Part shown: positions 35,151 to 43,267 of the stretch, in pieces
Layout of the letters: each line of letters begins with the position of its first letter
Numbering within the stretch: the first letter of the stretch is position 1
Assembly: GCA_963669265.1 (NCBI GenBank)
Contig: OY769916.1
Coordinates: 3,348,001 to 3,412,000 of the forward strand
Origin: SZUA-547 sp963669265
GTDB taxonomy: Bacteria; Pseudomonadota; Alphaproteobacteria; Rhodobacterales; Rhodobacteraceae
Reading direction: 5' to 3'
Length of the DNA stretch: 64,000 nucleotides
The notes under the pieces: generated by a model
What the model was told of the DNA's origin: nothing
What the model saw: the letters and a program-made list of their open reading frames with translations, nothing else
Databases searched by the model: none
Translations under genes and position numbers: made by a program

Positions 35151-35840
35151 TCATAACTCCTCGAACAACCGCACCGAGACCGAGCCAAGATGCGCGCGCA
35201 TGGCGTCATATGCCTCCGCCGGATCGCGCGCCTCGATCGCGGTTGCGATCCGCTCATGCTCGGCGAAGCTCTTGTGGTCTTCAGGGGGGCGCTGGGTGCC
35301 GCGCACGATGCTGTTCACCGCCACTGCGCGCCGGACGAGGTTCAACTGTACGAACAATGTCAGCAGCAGTGGATTGTCCGTCGCCTCCGCGACGGCGCAA
35401 TGAAAGCGGCCGTCGTAATGTTCGTACTCATCCCAGCTGGCCGCGTGAAGCGCCTGATCTTTTGTCTCCATCAGGTTCTGGATCGCGCCGTTGGAGGCGT
35501 TCACCGCCGCCTCGCGGGCGATGGCCGACTCGATGCAGGCGCGCGCGCGCATCATTTTGATCGGGCTAAGCTCGCGGCAGAGCTCCTGCAGGTCGCCGCC
35601 GACGCCTTCCGGTTCCTGGCTTGCCAGAAACGTTCCCTTGCCGACATGCCGCCAGATCAGGCCGTCGCGTTCGAACCCGTCCAGCGCCTTACGAAGATTG
35701 GTGCGGCTGACGCCCAGCCGTTCGATCAGCTCGCGCTCCGGCGGCAGTCGATCGCCGGGCTCATAGCCGCCCTCTGCGATGAATTCGCGAAGCGCCTCGA
35801 CCGCTGCGGCTTGCTCGGTGGTTTTGGGGCGTGTCAGCAC
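35151..35840 (-). CDS. GntR-family regulator (FadR/FCD subfamily)
   Basis: This regulator has about 229 residues. The winged helix contains D-R-L-P-P-E-R-E-L-I-E-R-L-G-V-S-R-T-N-L-R-K-A-L, and the FCD ligand domain has D-G-R-F-H. The GTG at 35840 has GGAGAGCGAG just upstream. A perfect TTGGT-TG-ACCAA operator lies 13 bases before it, so autoregulation is likely. It is upstream of, and in the same direction as, the ABC-CoA ligase operon it probably controls. It is a clear paralogue of the regulator at 44843. Confidence 0.85.
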   Translation of the reverse strand: MLTRPKTTEQAAAVEALREFIAEGGYEPGDRLPPERELIERLGVSRTNLRKALDGFERDGLIWRHVGKGTFLASQEPEGVGGDLQELCRELSPIKMMRARACIESAIAREAAVNASNGAIQNLMETKDQALHAASWDEYEHYDGRFHCAVAEATDNPLLLTLFVQLNLVRRAVAVNSIVRGTQRPPEDHKSFAEHERIATAIEARDPAEAYDAMRAHLGSVSVRLFEEL

Positions 35841-35852
35841 CCTCGCTCTCCA

Positions 35853-35870
35853 AAATTGGTTGACCAATTT
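35853..35870. promoter_or_regulatory. GntR operator AAATTGGTTGACCAATTT
   Basis: This 18-base inverted repeat has arms AAATTGGT and ACCAATTT, perfect around a TG centre. It matches the TGGT-Nx-ACCA sites of FadR/PdhR/LldR-type regulators. It lies just upstream of the GntR gene at 35151-35840. Confidence 0.75.
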
Positions 35871-36034
35871 ACGAGTTCTGTGGCGATTATGTGCGATCAA
35901 TAATTTATTACAAGCAAATTCGCATCGAAAAGCATCATTGATCCAGATTGATCTAAATTGATTGGAGGGTTAAGGCAGGCCGCATTGGCCTCACATCGTG
36001 TTGATCCCGGTGCATTTATCTTGCCGCTCCGATT

Positions 36035-36048
36035 AAATATCGATATTT
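36035..36048. promoter_or_regulatory. Palindrome AAATATCGATATTT upstream of GntR gene
   Basis: This perfect 14-base palindrome lies seven bases before the ATG of the regulator at 36056. The 12-base core AATATCGATATT recurs at 41484 and, with one change, at 44517, each time in front of another transcription unit. I infer it is this regulator's operator. Confidence 0.7.
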
Positions 36049-36055
36049 TTTCCTT

Positions 36056-36766
36056 ATGAACACGATTGTTGAAGAATCTTCGTCGTCAACCTCGCCGCTT
36101 TCGGCGACCAGCCGCGTCACCGAGGAGCTTCGGCGCTCCATCCTCGTTGGAGAACGCAAGCCCGGGGAAAAACTGAAGATTGAGGACCTGCGCGAGCAAC
36201 TCGGCGTGGGCGCGACGCCCATTCGAGAGGCGCTCAGCCTTCTCACCTCGGTCAGGTTGGTGGAAAGGCTGGACCAGCGCGGCTTTCGCGTCGCGCCAGC
36301 CGATGACGCGTATTTCGCGGATATTCTTCGCACGCGATGCTGGCTGGAGGGGCGGGCTTTGAAAGAGGCCGTCCAGAACGGCGATCAGGAGTGGGAAGAG
36401 GCGCTTGTTCTGGCGCATCACCGGCTGGGCCGGACCGACCGGCAGGCTGCGCAGGACCCATTCGCGCCCGGCGCTTGGGAGAACCGGCACAAAGAGTTTC
36501 ACATGACGCTAATCTCAGCCTGCGGGTCTGAGATCGTTCTCAGATATTGTCAGGAACTCTACGACCTCAATGTGCGCTACCGGTTCCTGGCGGCCGCCAC
36601 CGAAGGCTACGCCTCGCGCGACGTTTCGGCGGAGCACGCCGCGATCGTCGAGGCCGCGCTCGACCGGGACGCGGACCGCGCGGTCAAGCTGCTGATCGAT
36701 CATTATGACCGCACGGGGCGGTTTCTTGGCGCTGCGGGCGATGAAGGTGAAGCAGGGGCCGACTAG
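36056..36766 (+). CDS. GntR-family regulator (FCD subfamily), proposed master of the 36-44.5 kb regulon
   Basis: This regulator has 236 residues. The winged helix has I-E-D-L-R-E-Q-L-G-V-G-A-T-P-I-R-E-A-L-S (about residues 40-59). A helical FCD domain with H-K-E-F-H-M-T-L follows. No ribosome binding site is visible; the palindrome and a T-run take up that space, so the mRNA may be nearly leaderless. The gene ends overlapping the convergent dioxygenase gene by four bases. Its own operator recurs before two other units. Confidence 0.85.
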   Translation: MNTIVEESSSSTSPLSATSRVTEELRRSILVGERKPGEKLKIEDLREQLGVGATPIREALSLLTSVRLVERLDQRGFRVAPADDAYFADILRTRCWLEGRALKEAVQNGDQEWEEALVLAHHRLGRTDRQAAQDPFAPGAWENRHKEFHMTLISACGSEIVLRYCQELYDLNVRYRFLAAATEGYASRDVSAEHAAIVEAALDRDADRAVKLLIDHYDRTGRFLGAAGDEGEAGAD

Positions 36767-37635
36767 GCCTTCGGCGTCAGAACCAGATCAAACTCCACCT
36801 TGCTCCATGGCTCGTCGACTTTGCCGGAAAGCTCGAACCCCTCCGCCGGGAACGTACCCGCTGGTTGAGGCTCATAGCGCATGACCAGATCCTCGCGCAC
36901 GCCGAACACCGTATCCTGATCAAGATAGAGATCGTCCTCGGGGAAGACCTCTGTCACGAGCGGGCGAAATCCCTCCGCCTCGGCGATGAAATGCAGGTGC
37001 GAGGGCCGCCATGGGTGCCGCCCGCAAGCCCGCAGGATATCGCCCACAGGTCCGTCTGACGGCACCGTGTATTCGACCGGCTTGACGGTGGTGAACGCGT
37101 AGCGCCCGTCCGGCCCGACGGTCTGCAAACCGTGGAAGGAATAGGTGTCCTGATCCGGGTCCTGGCTGGAATACATGCCATTGGGCGCTGTTTGCCAAAT
37201 GTCGAGCGTGGCGCCGGGAATCGGATCGCCCTGCGGGTCCTTGACGACGCCTTCGACCAGCACCACCGGCGCGTCGAAATACCGGCGCATGTCGCCGCCC
37301 ACGGCCAGTGGCGGCGAGCCGGAAATGTGGAACGGACCCAGACAGGACGAGGAGGTGCCCTCCGGCCGGTTGTTGATCATATCGACGAGCGACGACAAGC
37401 CCAGCACGTCGGACAGAAGAATGAACTCATGACGTTCCGCGTCTGAGATCTCGCCCGCGCGCTCCAGAAAGCGGAGGCCGACATTCCACTCCTCGTGGGT
37501 CAGGTTCACCTCTTTGGCGAAGGCGTGGAGATGCCGGACGAGGCCGCCCATGACCTCCAACAAGCGCGGATCGGTATCCTCGCCCAGATACCCCATGAAG
37601 ACGTCGGTGATATTCTCTTTGGTCACGTTGCGCAT
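36763..37635 (-). CDS. Intradiol ring-cleavage dioxygenase (hydroxyquinol/catechol 1,2-dioxygenase type)
   Basis: This 290-residue non-heme Fe(III) enzyme cleaves a catechol- or hydroxyquinol-type ring between the two hydroxyls. The four iron ligands are in place: Y155 (N-G-M-Y-S-S), Y189 (V-E-Y-T-V-P), H213 and H215 (R-P-S-H-L-H-F). The N-terminal helical dimerisation domain (1-95) is that of catechol and hydroxyquinol dioxygenases, not protocatechuate enzymes. It is the last gene of the nitroreductase-TRAP operon, 12 bases after dctM. I expect a ring-opened muconate or maleylacetate product; no cycloisomerase or maleylacetate reductase is nearby. Confidence 0.88.
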   Translation of the reverse strand: MRNVTKENITDVFMGYLGEDTDPRLLEVMGGLVRHLHAFAKEVNLTHEEWNVGLRFLERAGEISDAERHEFILLSDVLGLSSLVDMINNRPEGTSSSCLGPFHISGSPPLAVGGDMRRYFDAPVVLVEGVVKDPQGDPIPGATLDIWQTAPNGMYSSQDPDQDTYSFHGLQTVGPDGRYAFTTVKPVEYTVPSDGPVGDILRACGRHPWRPSHLHFIAEAEGFRPLVTEVFPEDDLYLDQDTVFGVREDLVMRYEPQPAGTFPAEGFELSGKVDEPWSKVEFDLVLTPKA

Positions 37636-37647
37636 AATATGGCTCCG

Positions 37648-38952
37648 CTATCTGGTCATGACGAGGCTGAGATCGGGAAAACTGATCAACAGGATTAGAA
37701 CGATCAACATCACCGCGGCGAACGGCAGCGCGCCCAAAAACACATCCTTCAGGCTGATGCGCGGATCGTTGAGCGTCGCCTTGATGGCGAAGCAGGACAG
37801 GCCCAGCGGCGGCGTCAGCAATCCGATCTCCGCCACGATGACGGTGACGATGCCGAACCAGACAAGGCTCATCCCCATCTGCTCCATCAGCGGCAGGAAC
37901 AGCGGCGCGATGATCAGGATGATGGAGGCTGTGTCGAGCAGCGTTCCCGCAAACAACATCAGCACCACATAGAGCACCATCACCCAGACGAAGCCGAACT
38001 GATTGGCCTCCAGAAAATCACTGAGCGCGTTGGGCAGCCCGGCCAGCCCCAGCATCCGGCTGTAAATAGATGCGGCGGTGATCAGGAACAGGATCGCGGC
38101 GGTGATATGCCCGGTCTCGACCATCGCCTCCCAAAAGCCGCGCAAGGTCATGCGGCGGCGGGCGACCGCGATCAGAAGGCCGACAAAGGCCCCCGCCGCG
38201 CCAGCCTCCACCGCCGTCAGCCAGCCGGTATAGATCCCGCCCAGAACCACCGTGATCAGCAGTACGATCGGCGCGCTCTTGGCGAAAATCTCTCGCCAGC
38301 TCAACACGTCGCCTTCATAGGGCTTGCCGCCGACGAAGCCGGGCGTGAACCGGCCCATCAAGCCGATGGAGACGATGTAGAAAAAAGCGAGGATGATCCC
38401 GGGCACGACGCCGGCCAGGAACATCTCGGCCACCGATTGCTCAGCTACGAAAGCATAGATGATCAGCATGGCGGACGGAGGAATGATCATGCCGAGAACC
38501 GAGGACCCGGCGACCACGCCAACCGCAAAGCGGGGTCTGTAGTCGTATTTCAGCATCGCCGGGACCGAGACTTTTGAGAATACCGAGGCCGACGCGATCG
38601 ACGACCCCGTAACGGCGGCGAACACTGCGTTTGCGCCCACGGTCGCCATGCCAAGACCGCCCGCGATGCGCCGGAAACTGGAGTTCATCACCTCGTAAAT
38701 GTCGGTCCCGAGCCCGGCCTTCGACACGATCAGCCCCATAAAGGTGAAAAGCGGGATCGTCGCGAAAGCGTACTCCATTACGCTGTCGCCGATCGCGATC
38801 TTCAAGAGGTTCAGCGCCAGCTGAAAATTGTCACGCATCAGCCAGATCGACACGAAGCTCACCAGACCCAACGCGATCGGGATGTAGAGCCCGAAATAAA
38901 TCAGGAAGACGATGGCGACGAGCGAGATAAGGCCGATCTCAAAAGGGGTCAT
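37648..38952 (-). CDS. dctM: TRAP transporter large permease (DctM family)
   Basis: This 434-residue inner-membrane protein has about 12 helices and is the transport channel of a tripartite ATP-independent periplasmic system. Family features include G-A-N-A-V-F-A-A-V-T-G-S-S-I-A-S-A (about 105-121), G-S-S-V-L-G-M-I-I-P-P-S and the late L-L-T-P-P-L-G-L-S-C-F. Its start overlaps the small permease by four bases. Transport is driven by the Na+ or proton gradient. Confidence 0.92.
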   Translation of the reverse strand: MTPFEIGLISLVAIVFLIYFGLYIPIALGLVSFVSIWLMRDNFQLALNLLKIAIGDSVMEYAFATIPLFTFMGLIVSKAGLGTDIYEVMNSSFRRIAGGLGMATVGANAVFAAVTGSSIASASVFSKVSVPAMLKYDYRPRFAVGVVAGSSVLGMIIPPSAMLIIYAFVAEQSVAEMFLAGVVPGIILAFFYIVSIGLMGRFTPGFVGGKPYEGDVLSWREIFAKSAPIVLLITVVLGGIYTGWLTAVEAGAAGAFVGLLIAVARRRMTLRGFWEAMVETGHITAAILFLITAASIYSRMLGLAGLPNALSDFLEANQFGFVWVMVLYVVLMLFAGTLLDTASIILIIAPLFLPLMEQMGMSLVWFGIVTVIVAEIGLLTPPLGLSCFAIKATLNDPRISLKDVFLGALPFAAVMLIVLILLISFPDLSLVMTR

Positions 38953-39473
38953 GCGCCGCCGTCTCTCGTTATGTCCTCACCCAGCGCCGCCTTGAGCGCG
39001 AAGAACGCCGCGCAGAGCGACGCGCTGAAGAAGATGGACAATTTGACCGGCCACCAGGGCGCGGTGAAGACGCCGGGCACGCCGAAAAAGTCGTCACGCT
39101 CCCAAGCCTCGATGAATTCAGGCCAGATCGCGACGGCGACCAGCACCATGAAGACGCAGGACGCCGCATTGATCGCGATTTGCATGAGGCGGCCGACTTT
39201 CGGGTTTCGATGGTTGACCAAAATCAGGAAACCGTCGGACCGCGTAAGGCGTCCGACCCGGACGACGTCGGGCAGTTGCAGGAACACGATCAGCACGACG
39301 GAAAACTGGATGACTTCAAACGCGCCTTTGAACGGCGCGCTGAAGACGCCCCTCGCCACGACGTCGTAGTTCAGCACGACGACCAGAACCAGCACGACCA
39401 ATGTGCCGACGACATTGGCCGCAATGGCGATGGCGCGAAGCGCGCGGGCCAGGCTGGCGACGGCGGCTCGCAT
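38949..39473 (-). CDS. dctQ: TRAP transporter small permease (DctQ family)
   Basis: This 174-residue protein has four membrane helices. It is the small integral subunit that pairs with DctM. It lies 24 bases after the binding-protein gene and overlaps dctM by four bases (ATGA). Low conservation is normal for DctQ; size, topology and context carry the call. Confidence 0.87.
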   Translation of the reverse strand: MRAAVASLARALRAIAIAANVVGTLVVLVLVVVLNYDVVARGVFSAPFKGAFEVIQFSVVLIVFLQLPDVVRVGRLTRSDGFLILVNHRNPKVGRLMQIAINAASCVFMVLVAVAIWPEFIEAWERDDFFGVPGVFTAPWWPVKLSIFFSASLCAAFFALKAALGEDITRDGGA

Positions 39474-39497
39474 CGCTCAGCCCCTCTCGCCCTGCGC

Positions 39498-40583
39498 CTA
39501 GTTCGACGCGAGGGCCGCGGCCCAATCGCGAACCGGCGTCTGATCGGCCGCTTTCAGCTTGTCCATGTAAGCCTGCAGCATCTCGGATCCCTGCATCCCC
39601 TTCTCATCGAGGCCGCTCGCCCATTCCTGCGAGATGTTCGGCATGGAGTTCGCCCACTCGGCGCGGTCTTCGGCGGTCATTTCGACGACTGTGCCGCCGG
39701 CGTCCTCATAAGCTTTCAAGCTCGCGGCGGCGCGGTCCATGGCGACGCCCGCGATGTGATCGCGATACTCGACCGCAACTTCTAGGAGCACGTCTTTCAC
39801 CTCATCCGGCAAGCCGTCCCAGAAATCCTTGTTCACGGTCACTGTCTTGGTGTTCACCGCGCCGATATCGGCCTTCAGCATATAGGGTCCGACCTCCGCG
39901 ATCTTGAAGGTTTTCGCGGCCTCGGGCCAGATGATCACATGCTCCGTGACCTTGGTCTGAAGCATGTTGTAGAAGTCGGTCAGACCGCCGCGCACGCCCG
40001 CCGCACCTTCGATCCCCTCAACATAGCGCATGTTCATGCCAGCCGCGCCGACCTTGTCGCCCTCGATGTCCTTGAGGGACGAAATAGGGTCGCGGCTGAA
40101 AACCTGATAGCTGTCGAGCGCGACGCCGGTGGCCAGATAAACCTGGTTCTGGGCCTCAAACTCGCTTTGCATCGCCGGAAATTCCTTGGCGATCTCATCC
40201 ACGGCCTTGGCGACCACGCGGGCATCGGCCGAGACGAACGGCGTGACGGCCGAGATCGCCTGACTGGGCAGTTTCGAGCTGTGAAAGATCGTGGTGACGA
40301 TGCCGATATCGCCGAGGCCCAGCTTGATCCCTTCCAGCACGCCCTTTGGCTTGACGATGGCGCCGCCATAGCTTTCCTGCCACTCAATCTTGTAGTTGCC
40401 TTTTTCAGCAAGGCGCTTGTCCACCTCGGGAATGAAGAAGCCCGAGAACTCCTTCACCCACATCGCCTTCGCCGGATAGCCGTCGATGACGGTGACGTTG
40501 ATCGTCTCGGCGGCGGAAGCCGGACCCGCGATACAGGCGGCGGCCGCCAGACCAATCAGGGTCCTGCGCGTCAGTTTGGTCAT
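39498..40583 (-). CDS. dctP: TRAP transporter substrate-binding protein (DctP family)
   Basis: This 361-residue periplasmic protein has an N-terminal T-R-R-T-L-I-G-L signal ending at A-S-A-A-E (about residue 25), which could use Tat or Sec. The DctP fold carries the conserved arginine that binds a ligand carboxylate (in G-M-N-M-R-Y, about residue 187). A carboxylic-acid ligand is expected, possibly aromatic given the dioxygenase in the operon. The gene precedes dctQ and follows the nitroreductase gene. Confidence 0.88.
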   Translation of the reverse strand: MTKLTRRTLIGLAAAACIAGPASAAETINVTVIDGYPAKAMWVKEFSGFFIPEVDKRLAEKGNYKIEWQESYGGAIVKPKGVLEGIKLGLGDIGIVTTIFHSSKLPSQAISAVTPFVSADARVVAKAVDEIAKEFPAMQSEFEAQNQVYLATGVALDSYQVFSRDPISSLKDIEGDKVGAAGMNMRYVEGIEGAAGVRGGLTDFYNMLQTKVTEHVIIWPEAAKTFKIAEVGPYMLKADIGAVNTKTVTVNKDFWDGLPDEVKDVLLEVAVEYRDHIAGVAMDRAAASLKAYEDAGGTVVEMTAEDRAEWANSMPNISQEWASGLDEKGMQGSEMLQAYMDKLKAADQTPVRDWAAALASN

Positions 40584-40668
40584 ATCGATCCTCCCTTATG
40601 TTCGACGCGTCAGCGCCGATCTTTCCTGACTTGCGCCAGTTTGACTTTGGTCGCCTGGGGCCCCGCGA

Positions 40669-41322
40669 CTACGCGAAGCTGCATGCGCGCTCGAACGGAA
40701 AGCGCGGCAACCTTTGGAACAATGCGCTTTCATCCGCGTAGCCCAGGTTGCAGAGAAAATTTGATCGCAACGTCGTGTCCGCGAAAAACTCCTGATCGAC
40801 GATCTCGTTGGTGAAGCCGGACATCGCGCCGACATCCAGCCCCAGCGCGCGCGCGGCGATCATGAAATAGGCCCCCTGCAGGGTCGCGTTCCGGAACGCG
40901 GTGACCTCGCTGTGTTCGGCCTTGCCTTCGAAATGCGGACGGCGATCCTCATGTGGAAAGAGGAACGGAAGCTCGCGCCAAAACTCGACGTCATGGGCGA
41001 TGATCGCCGTAACAGGCGCCCCCATCATCTTGTCGACATTCTTCGGCTTCAACGATTTGGCGAGCCGCTGTTTTCCTTCCGCCGAGGTCACGAAAACAAA
41101 CCGCGCGGGGCAGGAGTTCATGCTGGTCGGCCCGGCGGCCGTAATCTCGTAGATCGCCTCCAGTAGCTTGCGCGGCACCGGTCGATCCGTCCAGGCGTAG
41201 TGGGAGCGCGCCTGTCGCAGGATCAGGTCGATCTCGTCATCGCCAAGACGGCCGACCCGCGCGCGCAAATCGCGCACCGTCTGCTGCGCGTGGGCGCGTA
41301 TGTCATCGCTGTGCGCGTTCAT
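40669..41322 (-). CDS. Nitroreductase-fold FMN enzyme, RutE-like (malonic semialdehyde reductase)
   Basis: This 217-residue enzyme resembles RutE/HadB-type proteins more than classical nitroreductases. It has A-R-S-H-Y-A-W-T-D-R-P-V (about 38-49), G-P-T-S-M-N-S-C-P-A-R and G-L-D-V-G-A-M-S-G-F. RutE reduces malonic semialdehyde to 3-hydroxypropionate using NAD(P)H. It is the first gene of the minus-strand operon and diverges from YciI-malonyl-CoA decarboxylase. Reduction of a quinone or unsaturated ring-cleavage product is an alternative. Confidence 0.8.
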   Translation of the reverse strand: MNAHSDDIRAHAQQTVRDLRARVGRLGDDEIDLILRQARSHYAWTDRPVPRKLLEAIYEITAAGPTSMNSCPARFVFVTSAEGKQRLAKSLKPKNVDKMMGAPVTAIIAHDVEFWRELPFLFPHEDRRPHFEGKAEHSEVTAFRNATLQGAYFMIAARALGLDVGAMSGFTNEIVDQEFFADTTLRSNFLCNLGYADESALFQRLPRFPFERACSFA

Positions 41323-41483
41323 ACGATCTTTGTCGTTCTCAGATTGGGACTGCCGGCGATGGATGTCCTTCGCGCGCCGTCCGCCGCAGCGGAACTGCTC
41401 TCAGCCAAACCAATCATGGATTTCATTCACTAAAGTCGTCGCTTCGTACCGTCATATTGACGACAATTTTCTTATGTGTCAAA

Positions 41484-41495
41484 TAATATCGATAT
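41484..41495. promoter_or_regulatory. Palindrome AATATCGATATT in the divergent nitroreductase/YciI promoter region
   Basis: This perfect 12-base palindrome is identical to the core at 36035-36048. It lies 21 bases before the YciI start and about 160 bases from the nitroreductase start, so a regulator bound here could control both units. The surrounding 41450-41500 stretch is AT-rich. Confidence 0.7.
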
Positions 41496-41516
41496 TTATT
41501 TTGCCGGAGAACCGCT

Positions 41517-41903
41517 ATGCCGAAATGGTCGGAATACCTTGCTCATGCGCGCGCGCGCGGATCGCTCGCCTTCGAGCTTTACTGCGTCGTCTCGACGCCG
41601 ACCGGCGAAGGTCCGCCACTGCCTGAAGTGCTGCCGAACCATCTGGCTTATCAGGCGCAACTGGAAAAAGAGGGTGCGCTTGTCTTCGCCGGCCCCCTCT
41701 CAGATGAGGCCGGAGAGATGATGGAGGGGATGGGCATGATCCTCTATCGCGCCGACAGTTTTGAAGCCGCGCGGGCGCTGGCGGAGGCCGACCCGATGCA
41801 CCAGACCGGCGCGCGCGCCTATGTGTTGCGGCGCTGGATGATTAACGAAGGCAGGTTTAGTGTGAGCGTCGGACTTTCAGGGCAGACGGTGGCGCTCGCC
41901 TGA
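41517..41903 (+). CDS. YciI-family protein
   Basis: This 128-residue protein has the small dimeric alpha/beta YciI fold. The family shows H-x-x-Y and D-P-x-H-x-x-G signatures; here A-D-P-M-H-Q-T-G-A lies near residue 92. Some members act on ring-cleavage products of chlorinated or hydroxylated aromatics (dehydrochlorinase/isomerase types), others are uncharacterised. It lies 26 bases before malonyl-CoA decarboxylase. GGAG lies before the ATG. I infer a role in isomerising or decyclising a product of the dioxygenase. Confidence 0.72.
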   Translation: MPKWSEYLAHARARGSLAFELYCVVSTPTGEGPPLPEVLPNHLAYQAQLEKEGALVFAGPLSDEAGEMMEGMGMILYRADSFEAARALAEADPMHQTGARAYVLRRWMINEGRFSVSVGLSGQTVALA

Positions 41904-41929
41904 TTGCAATCTCAAAGAGGACGCGCGCG

Positions 41930-43195
41930 ATGCATGGAGGCACGGTCTTGGGCGATGTGATTTCGTCCCTCTTTGATCGGCGCAAAAGAAATGGAAACGA
42001 CAAGCGCGACATCGCGGAGCTCTGCGAGGCGCTCTTGTCAGCGGAGGGAGAGATCTCGGGACGCAAGCTCGCCGCGCTGATCCTAAGCCGTTACAGAGCG
42101 CTCGATGCGGCGGGCAAGCGCGAATTCTTCACCCTCTTAAGCAACGACTTCGACATCGATCCAGCGGTTGTGGCCGATAGCGCCAAAGCCTATGGGCGGG
42201 AGAACACGGCGGAAAACCTCGCGGCGCTCGAACAAGCCGCGGAGCCGCGACGGCAAGAGCTTATTCGTCGCCTTAACCAGCAAAGCGCGGCGACGGCGGA
42301 ATTGGTCGCGATGCGGGTCGATCTGCTGGACATGCTGAGCGAACGGCCCGAGTTGAAGCGCATCGACCTCGATTTCACGCATCTCTTTCGCAGCTGGTTC
42401 CTGCGTGGATTTCTGATGCTGAAACCGATGACCTGGAACTCGCCGGCCGCAGTGCTGGAGAAGATCGTCGCCTATGAAGCGGTGCATGCGATCCAGGATT
42501 GGGACGAGCTGCGCCGCCGGCTCTACCCGGCGGACCGGCGGTGTTTCGCGTTTTTCCACCCGGCCATGCCGGATGAACCGCTGATTTTCGTTGAAGTCGC
42601 GCTGACATCGGCGATCCCGGGATCGATCCAGACCGTTCTGGCTGAAGACCGGGACGCGATGGAGGCCGAGGAAGCGACGACCGCGGTCTTCTATTCGATT
42701 TCGAATTGCCAGCGTGGGCTCAAAGGGATTTCCTTCGGCAACTTCCTGATCAAGCAAGTGGCGCGAGAGCTTCTTCAGGAGCTTCCGCAGCTCGAAACTT
42801 TTGTGACGCTCTCACCCATTCCCGGCTTCAACACGTGGTTAAAAGAGCAGGAGAGCCAGCCATACGCAGAGCAGATTCTGGCCGGTCAGGCGGAGGCTGA
42901 CGACGTCCGGCAGTTGGCGGCGCATTATCTGCTGGAGGCCAAGAACCAGAAAGGTATGCCCCGCGACCCGGTCGCCCGGTTTCACCTGAGCAACGGCGCG
43001 ACCGCGTTTGACGTGCATGCTGACGCCGATCTGTCGGCGTCCGGGCGATCACTCTCAAGCGGGGCCATGGTCAATTACTTTTATGATCTGAAGGCGACCG
43101 AACGAAATCATGAACTCTTGATCGCGGAGGGCCGGGTCGCCGCGAGCAAAACGATGCGGACGCTGTCAAAGGCCGGCGCCGCCTCCCTTGTGTAA
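41930..43195 (+). CDS. Malonyl-CoA decarboxylase
   Basis: This 421-residue cytoplasmic enzyme converts malonyl-CoA to acetyl-CoA and CO2. The C-terminal catalytic domain has V-T-L-S-P-I-P-G-F (catalytic Ser, about residue 297) and the H-x-x-A-D-L-S-x-S-G-R-S-L-S-S-G-A-M-V-N-Y segment (catalytic His). R-N-H-E appears near the end as in MatA/MCD proteins. No MatB synthetase or MatC carrier is adjacent, unlike classical malonate clusters. It is paired with YciI and faces the convergent homocitrate-synthase-like gene. Confidence 0.85.
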   Translation: MHGGTVLGDVISSLFDRRKRNGNDKRDIAELCEALLSAEGEISGRKLAALILSRYRALDAAGKREFFTLLSNDFDIDPAVVADSAKAYGRENTAENLAALEQAAEPRRQELIRRLNQQSAATAELVAMRVDLLDMLSERPELKRIDLDFTHLFRSWFLRGFLMLKPMTWNSPAAVLEKIVAYEAVHAIQDWDELRRRLYPADRRCFAFFHPAMPDEPLIFVEVALTSAIPGSIQTVLAEDRDAMEAEEATTAVFYSISNCQRGLKGISFGNFLIKQVARELLQELPQLETFVTLSPIPGFNTWLKEQESQPYAEQILAGQAEADDVRQLAAHYLLEAKNQKGMPRDPVARFHLSNGATAFDVHADADLSASGRSLSSGAMVNYFYDLKATERNHELLIAEGRVAASKTMRTLSKAGAASLV

Positions 43196-43267
43196 GGGGG
43201 GTGCGACGACGTCTTTCGTTTGAAGCGACGTATCCTAAAAGCCGCCGGTTCGCAGCCGGGCCACGCC

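Noticed and set aside
43196..43267. Terminator between the convergent malonyl-CoA decarboxylase and synthase-like genes
   Set aside because: Only short, imperfect repeats are present; no stem I would defend.
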